NCBI GenBank assembly: GCA_026397955.1
Contig: JAPLTV010000065.1
Span: 44,923-108,922 of the forward strand
Direction of reading: 5' to 3'
DNA: 64,000 bases
Origin: Verrucomicrobiota bacterium
GTDB taxonomy: Bacteria > Verrucomicrobiota > Verrucomicrobiia > Opitutales > UBA953
Part shown: positions 1-8,977 of the stretch, in pieces
Layout of the letters: each line of letters begins with the position of its first letter
Numbering within the stretch: the stretch's first letter is position 1
Translations under genes and position numbers: made by a program
The notes under the pieces: model-generated
Databases searched by the model: none
What the model was told of the DNA's origin: nothing
Seen by the model: only the letters and a program-made list of their open reading frames with translations

Positions 1-320
1 GTTCCGAGTTTGGCGCCGTCGCCGAAGACATGCGGATGACGACGGACCATCTTCTCGTTCACCTCGCGAGCGATGTCGTCGAAGTTGAACTTGCCGACCT
101 CGGACGCCATCTGTGCGTGCATGGCGATATGGAAGAGAAGGTCACCCAGTTCCTCCCGGAGATTGGCGTCATCATTCAGGTCGATCGCTTGGACCAGCTC
201 GGCGACTTCTTCGACCAAGCAGTCGCAGATTGTGCGATGCGTCTGTTCACGGTCCCAGGGGCAACCGTCGGGAGCGCGGAGTCGGGCGGTGGTCGCAAGC
301 AGAAGGTCGATGCCGGGCAT
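1..320 (-). CDS. mazG: MazG nucleoside triphosphate pyrophosphohydrolase (N-terminal part, cut by window edge)
   Basis: The minus strand reads open from an ATG at 318-320 to the left edge and gives about 106 residues. The start is MPGIDLLLATTARLR, followed by CPWDREQTH and the metal-binding helices EEVAELVQAI and EELGDLLFH, which are the EExxE and ExxD-type motifs of MazG. Family members hydrolyse (d)NTPs to monophosphates and pyrophosphate in the cytoplasm and are linked to nucleotide-pool cleaning and (p)ppGpp control. The motifs are seen directly; the function is by family. The gene is divergent from trpC across 76 bases. The C-terminal half lies outside the window, so completeness cannot be judged. 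Confidence 0.9.
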   Translation of the reverse strand, partial: MPGIDLLLATTARLRAPDGCPWDREQTHRTICDCLVEEVAELVQAIDLNDDANLREELGDLLFHIAMHAQMASEVGKFNFDDIAREVNEKMVRRHPHVFGDGAKLG

Positions 321-396
321 GTCCCGATGCAGGAGGCAGGAAGGAAGGGAGTCAAAACGATTGCCAGAAGCCCCGGGAACGCTTGCTTTAGGGCCA

Positions 397-1188
397 GTGG
401 ACAAGCTGACCGAAATCATGGACGCCAAGCGTCGGGAAATCGCCCCGTTCGCCCGTGCGGTTACGGACGCCGAACTGGCGGCCTTCGCCGGCAAGCATGC
501 GACGCCGGGGTTCCGCCAGTCCTTGCAGGTCCAAGGACGGCTGAGTGTCATCGCAGAAGTCAAACGGGCCTCGCCCAGCGTCGGCCAGATCCGCGAAGGC
601 GTCGACGCCGTCACCCAAGCCCGCTCCTATGCCACCGCCGGCGCCGACTGCCTCTCGGTCCTCACCGAGACAACCTACTTCAAAGGCGAGCTGAAGGACC
701 TTATCCAGGTAGTCCAAGACCAACCATCCTGGGCCCGCCCTCTGCCCTGCATCCGCAAGGACTTCATGGTGCACCCCTACCAGGTGCTCGAAGCAGCCCA
801 AGCCGGCGCCCGCTGCATCCTGATCATCGTCCGCGGCCTCACCGACGAAGAGATCATCCCGATCCATCGTTCGGCCAAGCTCGCCGGACTGGACACGCTC
901 TTCGAAGTCCATGACGAAGCCGAGCTCGAACGCGCCCTGCGCCACGACCCCGACATGGTCGGCGTGAACAACCGCAACCTGTCCACCTTCCAGATCGACC
1001 TGTCTTTCGCCGAACGCGTCATCCCGCACATGCCGAAGTCCGTCCTGAAGGTCGCTGAGAGCGGTATCAAGACGGCGGAAGACGCCGCCCGGATGCGTGC
1101 CGCCGGCGCGCATGCCCTGCTCGTCGGCGAGTCCCTCATGCGTGAGCAGAATCCGTCCGCGCTCATGAAGGCCTTACAATTCGCATGA
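397..1188 (+). CDS. trpC: Indole-3-glycerol phosphate synthase
   Basis: TrpC closes the indole ring of CdRP to give indole-3-glycerol phosphate in tryptophan synthesis. The TIM-barrel signatures are in order: EVKRASPS near residue 53, CIRKDFMV near 118, VGVNNRNL near 188, VAESGI near 219 and GAHALLVGESLM near 237. I chose the GTG at 397 because VDKLTEIMDAKRREI aligns with the usual TrpC N-terminus and gives 263 aa, the normal size. An ATG at 418 is the alternative. The open frame extends much further upstream, but that part is antisense to mazG and is not real. No other trp gene is nearby. The gene overlaps rsmA by 4 bases (ATGA). Confidence 0.93.
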   Translation: MDKLTEIMDAKRREIAPFARAVTDAELAAFAGKHATPGFRQSLQVQGRLSVIAEVKRASPSVGQIREGVDAVTQARSYATAGADCLSVLTETTYFKGELKDLIQVVQDQPSWARPLPCIRKDFMVHPYQVLEAAQAGARCILIIVRGLTDEEIIPIHRSAKLAGLDTLFEVHDEAELERALRHDPDMVGVNNRNLSTFQIDLSFAERVIPHMPKSVLKVAESGIKTAEDAARMRAAGAHALLVGESLMREQNPSALMKALQFA

Positions 1189-2018
1189 ACGACGGACCGC
1201 TTTCGCCGAACGAGACCAGGGACCTGCTGGCCCGCCTCTCCCACATGCCCAAGAAGTGGCTCGGCCAGAACTTCCTGATCGACGGCAACATCGTCCGCAA
1301 GTCGCTCGAACTCGGAGAAGTCACGGCCGGCGACACGGTTGTCGAAGTCGGCCCTGGATTAGGCACGCTTACCCGCACCCTACTCTGCGCCGGCACCAAC
1401 CTCTTCGCGATCGAGGCTGACCGTACGATGCACTTCCACTTGACGGAGTCGTTGCTACCGCGCTTTCCGAAGACCTTCCACCTCAAGGAAGGCGATGCCG
1501 TCGATTTCCCTCGCGCCGGACTCGTCGGTCCGGCCGACGGCTCCTACAAGGTCATCGCCAATCTCCCCTACGCGATCTCCACCCCATGGATGGATGCAAT
1601 CTGCGCCGGACCGCATCCCTCGATGATGGTGCTGATGCTCCAGCGCGAAGCCGCCGAACGCCTCACCGCCGACGTCGGCACGGGTCATTGGTCCGCGGTG
1701 ACCGCTCAGGTCCACCTCGCGTTCGAGAAGGTCAAGGTGCACCCGGTACCAGCCCAGTCGTTCAACCCGCCGCCCAAGGTAGACTCCTGCCTGCTCGTGC
1801 TCCGTCGGCGTCCCGACGCCAAGCGCCTCAGCCCCCGCGCCCGCGAAGTCGCCCGCATGCTTTTCACCCAGCGCCGTAAGCAGGTCGGCTCCGCCGCCAA
1901 GAAACTTTTCCCTGGTGCCGCGGATGTCGCCGCCTGGTTGGCAGACCTACCTCGCTACGGATTGACCAGTTTGGCCCGTCCGGAGGCGATTCCGGCTGAA
2001 GCCTGGCTTACTCTCTGA
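1185..2018 (+). CDS. rsmA: 16S rRNA (adenine1518-N6/adenine1519-N6)-dimethyltransferase
   Basis: This enzyme dimethylates the two adjacent adenines in the 3'-terminal hairpin of 16S rRNA, using SAM. Visible motifs are the opening KKWLGQNFLIDGNI typical of RsmA/KsgA, the SAM loop VVEVGPGLGTLTRTL near residues 51-65, and the catalytic NLPY near 126-129. The length of 277 aa fits the family. The start ATG overlaps the trpC stop (ATGA), so translation is probably coupled. The trpC-rsmA pairing looks positional rather than functional. Confidence 0.93.
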   Translation: MNDGPLSPNETRDLLARLSHMPKKWLGQNFLIDGNIVRKSLELGEVTAGDTVVEVGPGLGTLTRTLLCAGTNLFAIEADRTMHFHLTESLLPRFPKTFHLKEGDAVDFPRAGLVGPADGSYKVIANLPYAISTPWMDAICAGPHPSMMVLMLQREAAERLTADVGTGHWSAVTAQVHLAFEKVKVHPVPAQSFNPPPKVDSCLLVLRRRPDAKRLSPRAREVARMLFTQRRKQVGSAAKKLFPGAADVAAWLADLPRYGLTSLARPEAIPAEAWLTL

Positions 2019-2062
2019 CGCCTGGGGTTGCTTTCCGCCCCTTCTCTGCTCCTTATCCCGCC

Positions 2063-3442
2063 ATGTCCGTAAAAGTAGGCCTCGTCTCCCTTGGCTGCGC
2101 CAAGAACCTGATCGATTCCGAGATCATGATTGGTCACCTCGCCAAGGCCGGTATGTCCATGACCGCCGACGCTTCGGAAGCTGACGTCGTCATCGTCAAT
2201 ACCTGCTCCTTCATCGACGCCTCGAAGCACGAAGCCCTCGAAGCCATCTACGAGATGAGCGACGGCAAGGCCACCGCCCGCAAGAAAGGCCAGAAGCTCA
2301 TCGTCGCCGGCTGCATGTCCCAGCGCTACCAAGGCACCCTGCCCGTCGTCGAAGGCGCCAAGGGTCGCGTCGAACTGCCTAAGGTCGACGCCTTTATCGG
2401 CCTCGACCAGGTCACCAACATTGTCCCGGTCATCCATAAAGTCATGGGCGGCGAAGCCGGCATGACCGAGTTCCTCGCCAAGACGACCACCTTCATCCCT
2501 GACTTCGACACCCCTCGCTTCCGTCTGACGCCGCGCCATTCGGCCTACATCAAGATCGCCGAAGGCTGCAACCACCCCTGCACGTTCTGCATCATCCCGC
2601 GTATCCGCGGACGCCATCGCAGCCGCACGGTCGAATCCGTCGTTAAGGAAGCCCGTCAACTCGTCGCCGAAGGCGTGAAGGAGATCAACCTGATCTCCCA
2701 GGACACGACCTACTTCGGCATGGACCGCTGGACCGATGCCCGCCCGAACCCGCGCAGCAAGGTTGACTCCACGAAGGGCGAATCGCTCGCCTCCCTCCTC
2801 CGCGAACTCGACCAGATCGAAGGCGATTTCTGGATCCGCCTGCTCTACACCCACCCGGCCCACTGGAGCGACGAGCTCATCGAGACCATCGGCCAGTCCA
2901 AGCACGTGGTCCGCTACGTCGACATCCCGCTCCAGCACGTGTCCGACAAGATGCTCGGCGCGATGCAGCGCGAGACCGACGGCGCCTACATCCGCGATCT
3001 GATTGCGCGTATGCGCGCAGGCATCCCCGAACTGGTTATTCGCACGACCTTCATCGTCGGCTTCCCTGGCGAGACCGAAGAAGATTTCACTGAACTCCTC
3101 GCCTTCCTCGAACAGACCAAGTTCGACCGCGTCGGCGTGTTCAAGTACTCGAAGGAAGAAGGAACCAAGGGCGCCAAGATGGAAGGCCATCTCACCGATG
3201 AGGTGAAGGCCGATCGCTATGCCCGTGCCATGCTCCTCCTCCAACGTCTTTCCAAGCAACGCGGTGAAGCCTTTGTGGGCCGCAAGCTCCGTGTCCTTGT
3301 CGAAAGTCCGGGCATTGCCCGCAGCGTCGGTGACGCCATGGAAATCGACGGTGTCGTTAAGGTGCCTAAGAAACTCCCCATCGGCGAATTCGCCGAGGTG
3401 ACCGTGACCGGCGCCGAGGAATACGACCTAATCGCGAAGTAA
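2063..3442 (+). CDS. rimO: Ribosomal protein S12 methylthiotransferase
   Basis: RimO is a radical-SAM enzyme that adds a methylthio group to the conserved aspartate of ribosomal protein S12. The N-terminal MTTase domain starts VGLVSLGCAKNLIDSE, and its cluster cysteines lie near residues 12, 48 and 83. The radical-SAM motif CNHPCTFC is at 169-176, followed by IIPRIRGRHRSR. A TRAM-type C-terminal domain ends the 459-aa protein. The CAKN signature favours RimO over MiaB. The leader is pyrimidine-rich (CCTTATCCCGCC before ATG) without a Shine-Dalgarno match. The stop TAA directly abuts the stop of the convergent helicase gene (TAATCA, 3440-3445). Confidence 0.93.
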   Translation: MSVKVGLVSLGCAKNLIDSEIMIGHLAKAGMSMTADASEADVVIVNTCSFIDASKHEALEAIYEMSDGKATARKKGQKLIVAGCMSQRYQGTLPVVEGAKGRVELPKVDAFIGLDQVTNIVPVIHKVMGGEAGMTEFLAKTTTFIPDFDTPRFRLTPRHSAYIKIAEGCNHPCTFCIIPRIRGRHRSRTVESVVKEARQLVAEGVKEINLISQDTTYFGMDRWTDARPNPRSKVDSTKGESLASLLRELDQIEGDFWIRLLYTHPAHWSDELIETIGQSKHVVRYVDIPLQHVSDKMLGAMQRETDGAYIRDLIARMRAGIPELVIRTTFIVGFPGETEEDFTELLAFLEQTKFDRVGVFKYSKEEGTKGAKMEGHLTDEVKADRYARAMLLLQRLSKQRGEAFVGRKLRVLVESPGIARSVGDAMEIDGVVKVPKKLPIGEFAEVTVTGAEEYDLIAK

Positions 3443-5962
3443 TCAGCCTTCGGCGTCGCGTTCCGGCGCCACTTCTGCCGAAGCCGCCGCGGCCGGAGAG
3501 TCGCTGAGACGAATAAGCGCATCCAAAGACGTGAAGTGGCGCGTCCAATCGGTCATGTCCGGGATATCGCCGACGACGGTCGAGAACAGCTCTCGCTTCT
3601 CCTGCTTGAGCTCTTCGATGCGTTCTTCGACCGTGCCGGGGGCGATCATGCGATAGATGAGTACGGGGTTCTTCTGCCCGATACGGTGGACGCGATCGAC
3701 GGCCTGGGCTTCGACGGCGGGATTCCACCAAGGGTCCATCAAGAAGACATATTCGGCGGTGTTAAGCGTGATCCCTGTGCCGCCAGCCTTGAGCGACGCC
3801 AGGAACAAGGCGGGACCCTTGGTCTCCTTGAACTGCTCGACCGGTGCGGAGCGGTCCTTGGTCTCGCCGGTGAGCTCATAAATCGGCAACGACGGCAGGT
3901 CGCGGGCGAGCGCGGACTTCACGCGCTCGATGAGCGAGACGAATTGCGAGAAGACGACCGCCTTCGAGCCGTTGGCCGCGATCTCGGAAAGTTTGGAGAC
4001 CAGCAGCGTGACCTTACCCGAATGGGCCGAGGGGCAATGCGAATTCTCCGGTAGCAGACCCGGATCGCAACAGACCTGCCGAAGACGCATGAGGAGCGTG
4101 AGCACCGAAGTGGCGTCTTTCGAGAGCAACGAAGCGAGCTCGCCCGACAAGCCGCTGCCCTGCGTGAGATGCTGATAGAGTGCGCGCTGTTCGTGGGTGA
4201 GCGGGCAAGGCAACACGACTTCCATCTTCGGCGGGATATCCGCCGCGACATGGCGCTTGAGACGACGCAGAATGAAAGGTGAAACCTGACGGCGAACCTT
4301 GCCGAGGGCGATCGAGGGATCGCGCAGCATCATGCGCTCGAAGTTGGCGCGCTTACCGAGTAGGCCCGGCATCAAGAAACGGAAGATCGTCCAGAGGTCA
4401 GTCGGACGGTTTTCCAGCGGCGTACCGGTGATCGCGATGCGGTGATCGGCCTGCAAGGAGACGCAGGTCTGCGTCGTCTTGGATTCGGGGTTCTTGATCG
4501 CCTGAGCTTCGTCCAGTACCGCGTAACCGAAGCGGGTCTTGGCGAGCAGGTCGGCATGGCGACGCAACTGGGTGTAGCTGGAGATCCAGAGCTTGGCTGA
4601 GGGATTCGTGACGAAGTCCTCGTCTGCCGTGAGTACGGCCACGCCAGCGCTCATCTCGGGATGGAAGCGCTTGATCTCGCCAATCCAGACGGGGATGACG
4701 CTGGCCGGGCAGACGATGATGGACCTTTCACCGATGGGGCGCGAAGCGAGCAAGGCGAGAACCTGGACGGTCTTACCGAGTCCCATCTCGTCGGCTAGCA
4801 ACGGATGCGAGCCCAGCTCGCAGAGACGACCCAGCCAAGCGACGCCCTTGGCTTGATAAGGACGCAGGTGGGCCGGGAGATTATCGGGCGGCATCGGCTC
4901 CTGGAGCAGCTTATCTTTCCAGGCCTTGAGGTCGTCGTTGAGCTTGAGCGCACCGACCGCGGCATGATCGAACAATGAAAGCAGCAGGTAGCGCGGCACT
5001 TCGCCGTCCTTGGCGCGCCAATCTTCAGAGAAATCAGCGACCGCGGCATTGTAAGCCACGACTCCCTTGCCGGGTAGGATGACCGGACGGCCGCCGGCCT
5101 TGAGCAGCAGCTTCTGTTCGTCCGCCAGGAGGCGATGCCCGCCGGCCTTGAGGCGCCAGTTCAGTTTGAAGGATCTCCCGTCCGCGGCGGATTCGGCCTC
5201 AGCGTCGACGGCGACCTGCAGCTGTTCGTTGCGGAAGATATTAAGGGCGTCCTCGCCGATAAGCTTGAAGCGCTTGCGCCAGTCATTGAGCTCTTCGCGC
5301 ACGAAGCGTTCGATCCGGCCGATGTTATCGATGGCCCAGGCGCCGGTGGCCTTGCTGTACACGAAGCCGGCGCGGTGCGCGACGGTGTTGAAGCGGAAAA
5401 GGGTCTGACGCTGCTCGTCGGAAAGCTCGTCTCCGGGGATCGCCCCGGGGCCGAAGCAGTTCCAGGCGTGCCCACCCCGCCCCGTCCAAGCGGCGGAAAT
5501 CTTCAGCCCATCGGACGACAGATCGAAGGACACCTGTAGCTTCAGCGAGGTACGGGCATTGGCATCCTTGCGCTCGGGTTCCTTGGGCGCCTCAGGCGCG
5601 GCCGCGGCCGCCGACTCGTCGATGGCCGGGATCTCGTCGGCGATCAGCTCTTCGATCTCATAGATGGAAGCCACGGCGAAAGGCGCGCCGTTCTCCTCTT
5701 CGGGCAACGAGGTCCGCCATTCCAATTTGGCCCCATTGATCTCGATCACCGCCCGGACGGTCTGTGTCTCGGTGCGTGTGACGGCTTCGGCATTCTCGGG
5801 CTTAAGTTCAATCTGTCTGACCAATCCTTCGGTATAAAGCCGGCGGCCTTCGACAAGATCGGCCTCCTTGAAGGCGGACTCCCACTCTTCTGGAATCGAC
5901 ACAAACCACCTCTCCAGGGCTTCCGTGGAGTAGGAGCGATTGGCCGGACGTGGGGACGACAT
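3443..5962 (-). CDS. SNF2-family DEAD/DEAH-like helicase
   Basis: This is a large SNF2/Rad54-type ATPase (about 839 aa from the ATG at 5962; an upstream TTG at 6010 would add 16 aa). Walker A is DEMGLGKTVQ near residue 389, the DEAQAIKN Walker B-type box near 482, and motif VI QAVDRVHRIGQ near 754. The N-terminal ~250 residues resemble the SWIM-zinc-finger region of bacterial SNF2 proteins, but I see no CxC...CxH ligands there. Family members are dsDNA translocases; some act with RNA polymerase (RapA/HepA-like), others in DNA processing. The substrate is unknown here. It is convergent with rimO with no intergenic bases. Confidence 0.85.
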   Translation of the reverse strand: MSSPRPANRSYSTEALERWFVSIPEEWESAFKEADLVEGRRLYTEGLVRQIELKPENAEAVTRTETQTVRAVIEINGAKLEWRTSLPEEENGAPFAVASIYEIEELIADEIPAIDESAAAAAPEAPKEPERKDANARTSLKLQVSFDLSSDGLKISAAWTGRGGHAWNCFGPGAIPGDELSDEQRQTLFRFNTVAHRAGFVYSKATGAWAIDNIGRIERFVREELNDWRKRFKLIGEDALNIFRNEQLQVAVDAEAESAADGRSFKLNWRLKAGGHRLLADEQKLLLKAGGRPVILPGKGVVAYNAAVADFSEDWRAKDGEVPRYLLLSLFDHAAVGALKLNDDLKAWKDKLLQEPMPPDNLPAHLRPYQAKGVAWLGRLCELGSHPLLADEMGLGKTVQVLALLASRPIGERSIIVCPASVIPVWIGEIKRFHPEMSAGVAVLTADEDFVTNPSAKLWISSYTQLRRHADLLAKTRFGYAVLDEAQAIKNPESKTTQTCVSLQADHRIAITGTPLENRPTDLWTIFRFLMPGLLGKRANFERMMLRDPSIALGKVRRQVSPFILRRLKRHVAADIPPKMEVVLPCPLTHEQRALYQHLTQGSGLSGELASLLSKDATSVLTLLMRLRQVCCDPGLLPENSHCPSAHSGKVTLLVSKLSEIAANGSKAVVFSQFVSLIERVKSALARDLPSLPIYELTGETKDRSAPVEQFKETKGPALFLASLKAGGTGITLNTAEYVFLMDPWWNPAVEAQAVDRVHRIGQKNPVLIYRMIAPGTVEERIEELKQEKRELFSTVVGDIPDMTDWTRHFTSLDALIRLSDSPAAAASAEVAPERDAEG

Positions 5963-6060
5963 CGACGGACCCGAATTAAACTTGCCCCATTTTGCTGTTA
6001 CAACCCCCAAACTCTGCCAATTTTAAGCAGGGTCCGGTCTGGCTTCGACTGGGTCTGGGC

Positions 6061-6090
6061 TTGTTATGCACGGGTTCCAGCGTCTAGGAT
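6061..6090 (+). promoter_or_regulatory. Weak candidate sigma70-type promoter for sucA
   Basis: TTGTTA at 6061-6066 and TAGGAT at 6085-6090 each match four of six consensus bases and are spaced by 18. The pair ends about 26 bases before the sucA ATG, in the 150-base region divergent from the helicase gene. It is pattern-based only and weak. Confidence 0.25.
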
Positions 6091-6115
6091 TTACGTCCCT
6101 TTTACAGGCAAAGAA

Positions 6116-8839
6116 ATGAAACATCTTAGCGTCGGAACCCGCTGGAATGCGGACCTTGTATCCTCTTATCACGAACAGTGGTCCCGGGACCCCTCCTCCG
6201 TGGACGCCGAATGGCGTGCCTTCTTCGAGGGCTTCGAGCTCGGCATGAGCCTTCCGCCCAAGCCAGCCAAAGGCGCCGCTCCCGCCGCCGGTGGCGTTGA
6301 CGCCGCCGCCCAGTGGAAGGTCCTCGCCGCCATCAACGCCTACCGGACGCTCGGCCACCAGCAGGCCCGCATCAACCCTCTCGCCGAACCGACGCCCCAC
6401 TTCGAGCTCTCCGACAAGGCCCTCGGCCTCGACGGCATCCCGGCCGATCGCCTCTTCCACACTGGCGATTTCCTCGGCGGCAAGATGCTCCCCCTGAGCG
6501 AAATCCTCGCCAAACTAAAGTCCACCTACTGCTCTCCGATCGGCGTCGAGTTCACCCACATCCAGGATGGCGAGCGTCGCCGCTGGCTGCAGGAGCGCAT
6601 CGAGTCCTCCGGGCTCCGTCCGGCCTATGACGCCGACGCGCGTCGTCGCTTTCTCCGCTCCATCGTTCAGGCCGAGCAGTTTGAACGTTTCCTTCACAAG
6701 ACCTTCGTCGGCGCCAAGCGCTTCTCCGTCGAAGGCGGCGAAGTGATGCTGTCCGCGATCGACCAAGTCATCCACCGCGCCCCTGGCTTCGGCGTGACGG
6801 ATCTCGTCATCGGCATGGCCCACCGCGGCCGCCTCAACGTCCTCGTCAATATCTGCGGCAAGAAGGCCGAAGCCCTTTTCGGTGCTTTCTCCGAAAATCA
6901 CATCCCAGACACTACGCACGGTGACGGGGACGTGAAGTATCACCTCGGCTACGCCGGCGCCCGCGTCGTCGACGGCAAGGAAGTCAGCATCACCCTCGCC
7001 TACAACCCCAGCCACCTCGAAGCCGTCAATCCAGTCGTACTCGGCCGCACCCGTGCCCTCATCGACGTCCAAGGCGGCAGCGACCGTTCGAAAGCCCTGC
7101 CCATCCTCCTGCACGGAGATTCTGCTTTCGCTGGCCAAGGCGTCGTGATGGAGACCCTCAACCTGGCCGAGCTCAAAGGCTACCAGGTCGGCGGCACGCT
7201 GCACATCGTCACCAACAATCAGGTCGGCTTCACGACCAACCCCGACGAGTCCCGTACTGGCCGTCATTGCACCGAGATCGCAAAGTTCACCGAATCCCCG
7301 ATTCTCCATGCCAACGGTGACGACCCTGACGCCGTCGTCCTCGCGACCGAAATCGCCTTGGAATACCGCCAGAAGTTCGGCGCCGATGCCGTCGTCGATA
7401 TCGTCTGCTACCGCCGTTACGGCCACAACGAGACCGATGAGCCCGCCTTCACCCAGCCGGTGCTCTATCGCGAGATCTCGGCCCACTCTTCCGTCGCCGA
7501 CCTCTACGCTTCGCGCCTGACCGAATCCGGTTCCGCTCCGGACGGCGAACTGATCGCCCTGCGTACGGAGTTCGACATCATGCTCAACGCCGCTCAGGAA
7601 CGCGCCCAAGCCGCCCTCGCCGTCGAAATCGAGGAACGCAAAAAGAATCCGGTCGGCGTCCGTCCGTTCCGCTCACCCTACGAACACAACGTCGACACGT
7701 CCGCCCCGCAGGAGCTGCTCGATAAGGTCGCGCCGGTCCTCTGGCAGATGCCGCCCGACTTCTCGCCCAACCCGAAGATCAAGCGCCTGCTCGATATCAA
7801 GGCCGACGCCTATAAGTCCGGCCTCAACTTCGACTGGAGCCTCGGCGAAGGCCTCGCTTTTGCTTCCTTACTTGCCGAAGGCTACCCCGTCCGCATCTCC
7901 GGCCAGGATTGCGAACGCGGCACGTTCTCGCATCGCCACGCCGTCCTGCACGATCCGTCGAACGATGCCGAATACTGCCCGCTCGGTTCCATCGCCGGAG
8001 CCGAAGTCGAACTGGTCAATTCCTCGCTCTCCGAATACGCCGTCCTCGGTTTCGACTATGGCTACTCGCTCGAAGCCCCCGATTCGCTCGTGATCTGGGA
8101 AGCCCAGTTCGGTGACTTCGCCAACGGTGCGCAGATCATGATCGATCAGTTCATCGCCTCCGCCGAATCGAAGTGGGGTCAGACGAGCGGTCTCGTCATG
8201 CTCCTCCCCCACGGCTACGAAGGCCAAGGCCCAGAACACTCTTCCGCCCGTCTCGAACGCTTCCTGCAGCTCTGCGCCGAAAATAATCTGCAGGTCATCC
8301 AGCCTTCGACCCCAGCTCAGCTCTTCCACGCCCTGCGACGTCAGGTGAAGTCCGAACATCGCAAGCCGCTCGTGGTCATGACGCCGAAGAGCCTGCTTCG
8401 CCACAAGGCCTGCGTCAGCACGCTCAATGACCTGACCAAAGGGCGCTTCCAGGCCGTCCTCGCTGACGCCACGCCGCCCGCGACGACCGAACGCCTCATC
8501 CTTTGCTCCGGTAAGGTCTTCTACGAACTCGACGCGGAACGTGCCGCCCGCAAGGACACCACCACGAGCATCGTACGCCTCGAGCAGTTCTATCCTTTCG
8601 ACGGCGAAGCGCTCGCCAAGGTCCACGCCTCGCTGGGTTCGCCCAAGAAGGTCGTCTGGGTCCAGGATGAACCGAAGAACATGGGCGGCTGGTCCTTTGT
8701 CGCCGATCTCATCGAGTCCACCCTTGGAATCCGACCTGCTTACGCTGGGCGCGATGCGGCCGCCTCCCCGGCGGTGGGTTCACTGGCGGTCCACAAGATC
8801 GAGCAGGCGGACATGGTGAAGCAGGCCTTTACGGCCTAA
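6116..8839 (+). CDS. sucA: 2-oxoglutarate dehydrogenase E1 component
   Basis: E1 is the thiamine-diphosphate decarboxylase that starts oxidation of 2-oxoglutarate to succinyl-CoA in the TCA cycle. The N-terminal E2-binding segment (SYHEQWSRDPSSVDAEW) is present, followed by GMAHRGRLNVL near residue 233, the ThDP/Mg motif GDSAFAGQGVV near 333 and NNQVGFTT near 366. The transketolase-like pyrimidine and C-terminal domains follow. The 907-aa length is normal. It is followed by sucB (138-base gap) and lpdA (24-base gap), so the whole 2-OGDH complex is encoded in one block. The start ATG follows AGGCAAAGAA, a weak purine stretch. Confidence 0.95.
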   Translation: MKHLSVGTRWNADLVSSYHEQWSRDPSSVDAEWRAFFEGFELGMSLPPKPAKGAAPAAGGVDAAAQWKVLAAINAYRTLGHQQARINPLAEPTPHFELSDKALGLDGIPADRLFHTGDFLGGKMLPLSEILAKLKSTYCSPIGVEFTHIQDGERRRWLQERIESSGLRPAYDADARRRFLRSIVQAEQFERFLHKTFVGAKRFSVEGGEVMLSAIDQVIHRAPGFGVTDLVIGMAHRGRLNVLVNICGKKAEALFGAFSENHIPDTTHGDGDVKYHLGYAGARVVDGKEVSITLAYNPSHLEAVNPVVLGRTRALIDVQGGSDRSKALPILLHGDSAFAGQGVVMETLNLAELKGYQVGGTLHIVTNNQVGFTTNPDESRTGRHCTEIAKFTESPILHANGDDPDAVVLATEIALEYRQKFGADAVVDIVCYRRYGHNETDEPAFTQPVLYREISAHSSVADLYASRLTESGSAPDGELIALRTEFDIMLNAAQERAQAALAVEIEERKKNPVGVRPFRSPYEHNVDTSAPQELLDKVAPVLWQMPPDFSPNPKIKRLLDIKADAYKSGLNFDWSLGEGLAFASLLAEGYPVRISGQDCERGTFSHRHAVLHDPSNDAEYCPLGSIAGAEVELVNSSLSEYAVLGFDYGYSLEAPDSLVIWEAQFGDFANGAQIMIDQFIASAESKWGQTSGLVMLLPHGYEGQGPEHSSARLERFLQLCAENNLQVIQPSTPAQLFHALRRQVKSEHRKPLVVMTPKSLLRHKACVSTLNDLTKGRFQAVLADATPPATTERLILCSGKVFYELDAERAARKDTTTSIVRLEQFYPFDGEALAKVHASLGSPKKVVWVQDEPKNMGGWSFVADLIESTLGIRPAYAGRDAAASPAVGSLAVHKIEQADMVKQAFTA

Positions 8840-8889
8840 TAGGGTTAAGAAGCAGGCTTTCTTCGCTCGGGAATCCCTCCTACTACTCC

Positions 8890-8915
8890 TTAAACGGTCA
8901 TCGTAGGTCGTTTAA
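8890..8915. repeat. Inverted repeat in the sucA-sucB gap
   Basis: TTAAACG at 8890-8896 and CGTTTAA at 8909-8915 are perfect 7-bp arms separated by 12 bases. They sit in the middle of the 138-base gap between sucA and sucB. No T-run follows, so it does not look like a terminator. It could be an operator or an RNA-processing hairpin; the sequence does not decide. Confidence 0.45.
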
Positions 8916-8977
8916 AGGGTCATTTCCCCGTTGAAACGAGCAGGAATGGGTTCCAAGGTTGAACCTACCTAATTTTC

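Noticed and set aside
1955..3259. Minus-strand open frame of about 434 aa antisense to rimO
   Set aside because: RimO has complete radical-SAM and MTTase signatures; the antisense frame has none.
6515..7609. Minus-strand open frame of about 364 aa antisense to sucA
   Set aside because: sucA is unambiguous and the antisense protein shows no domain.
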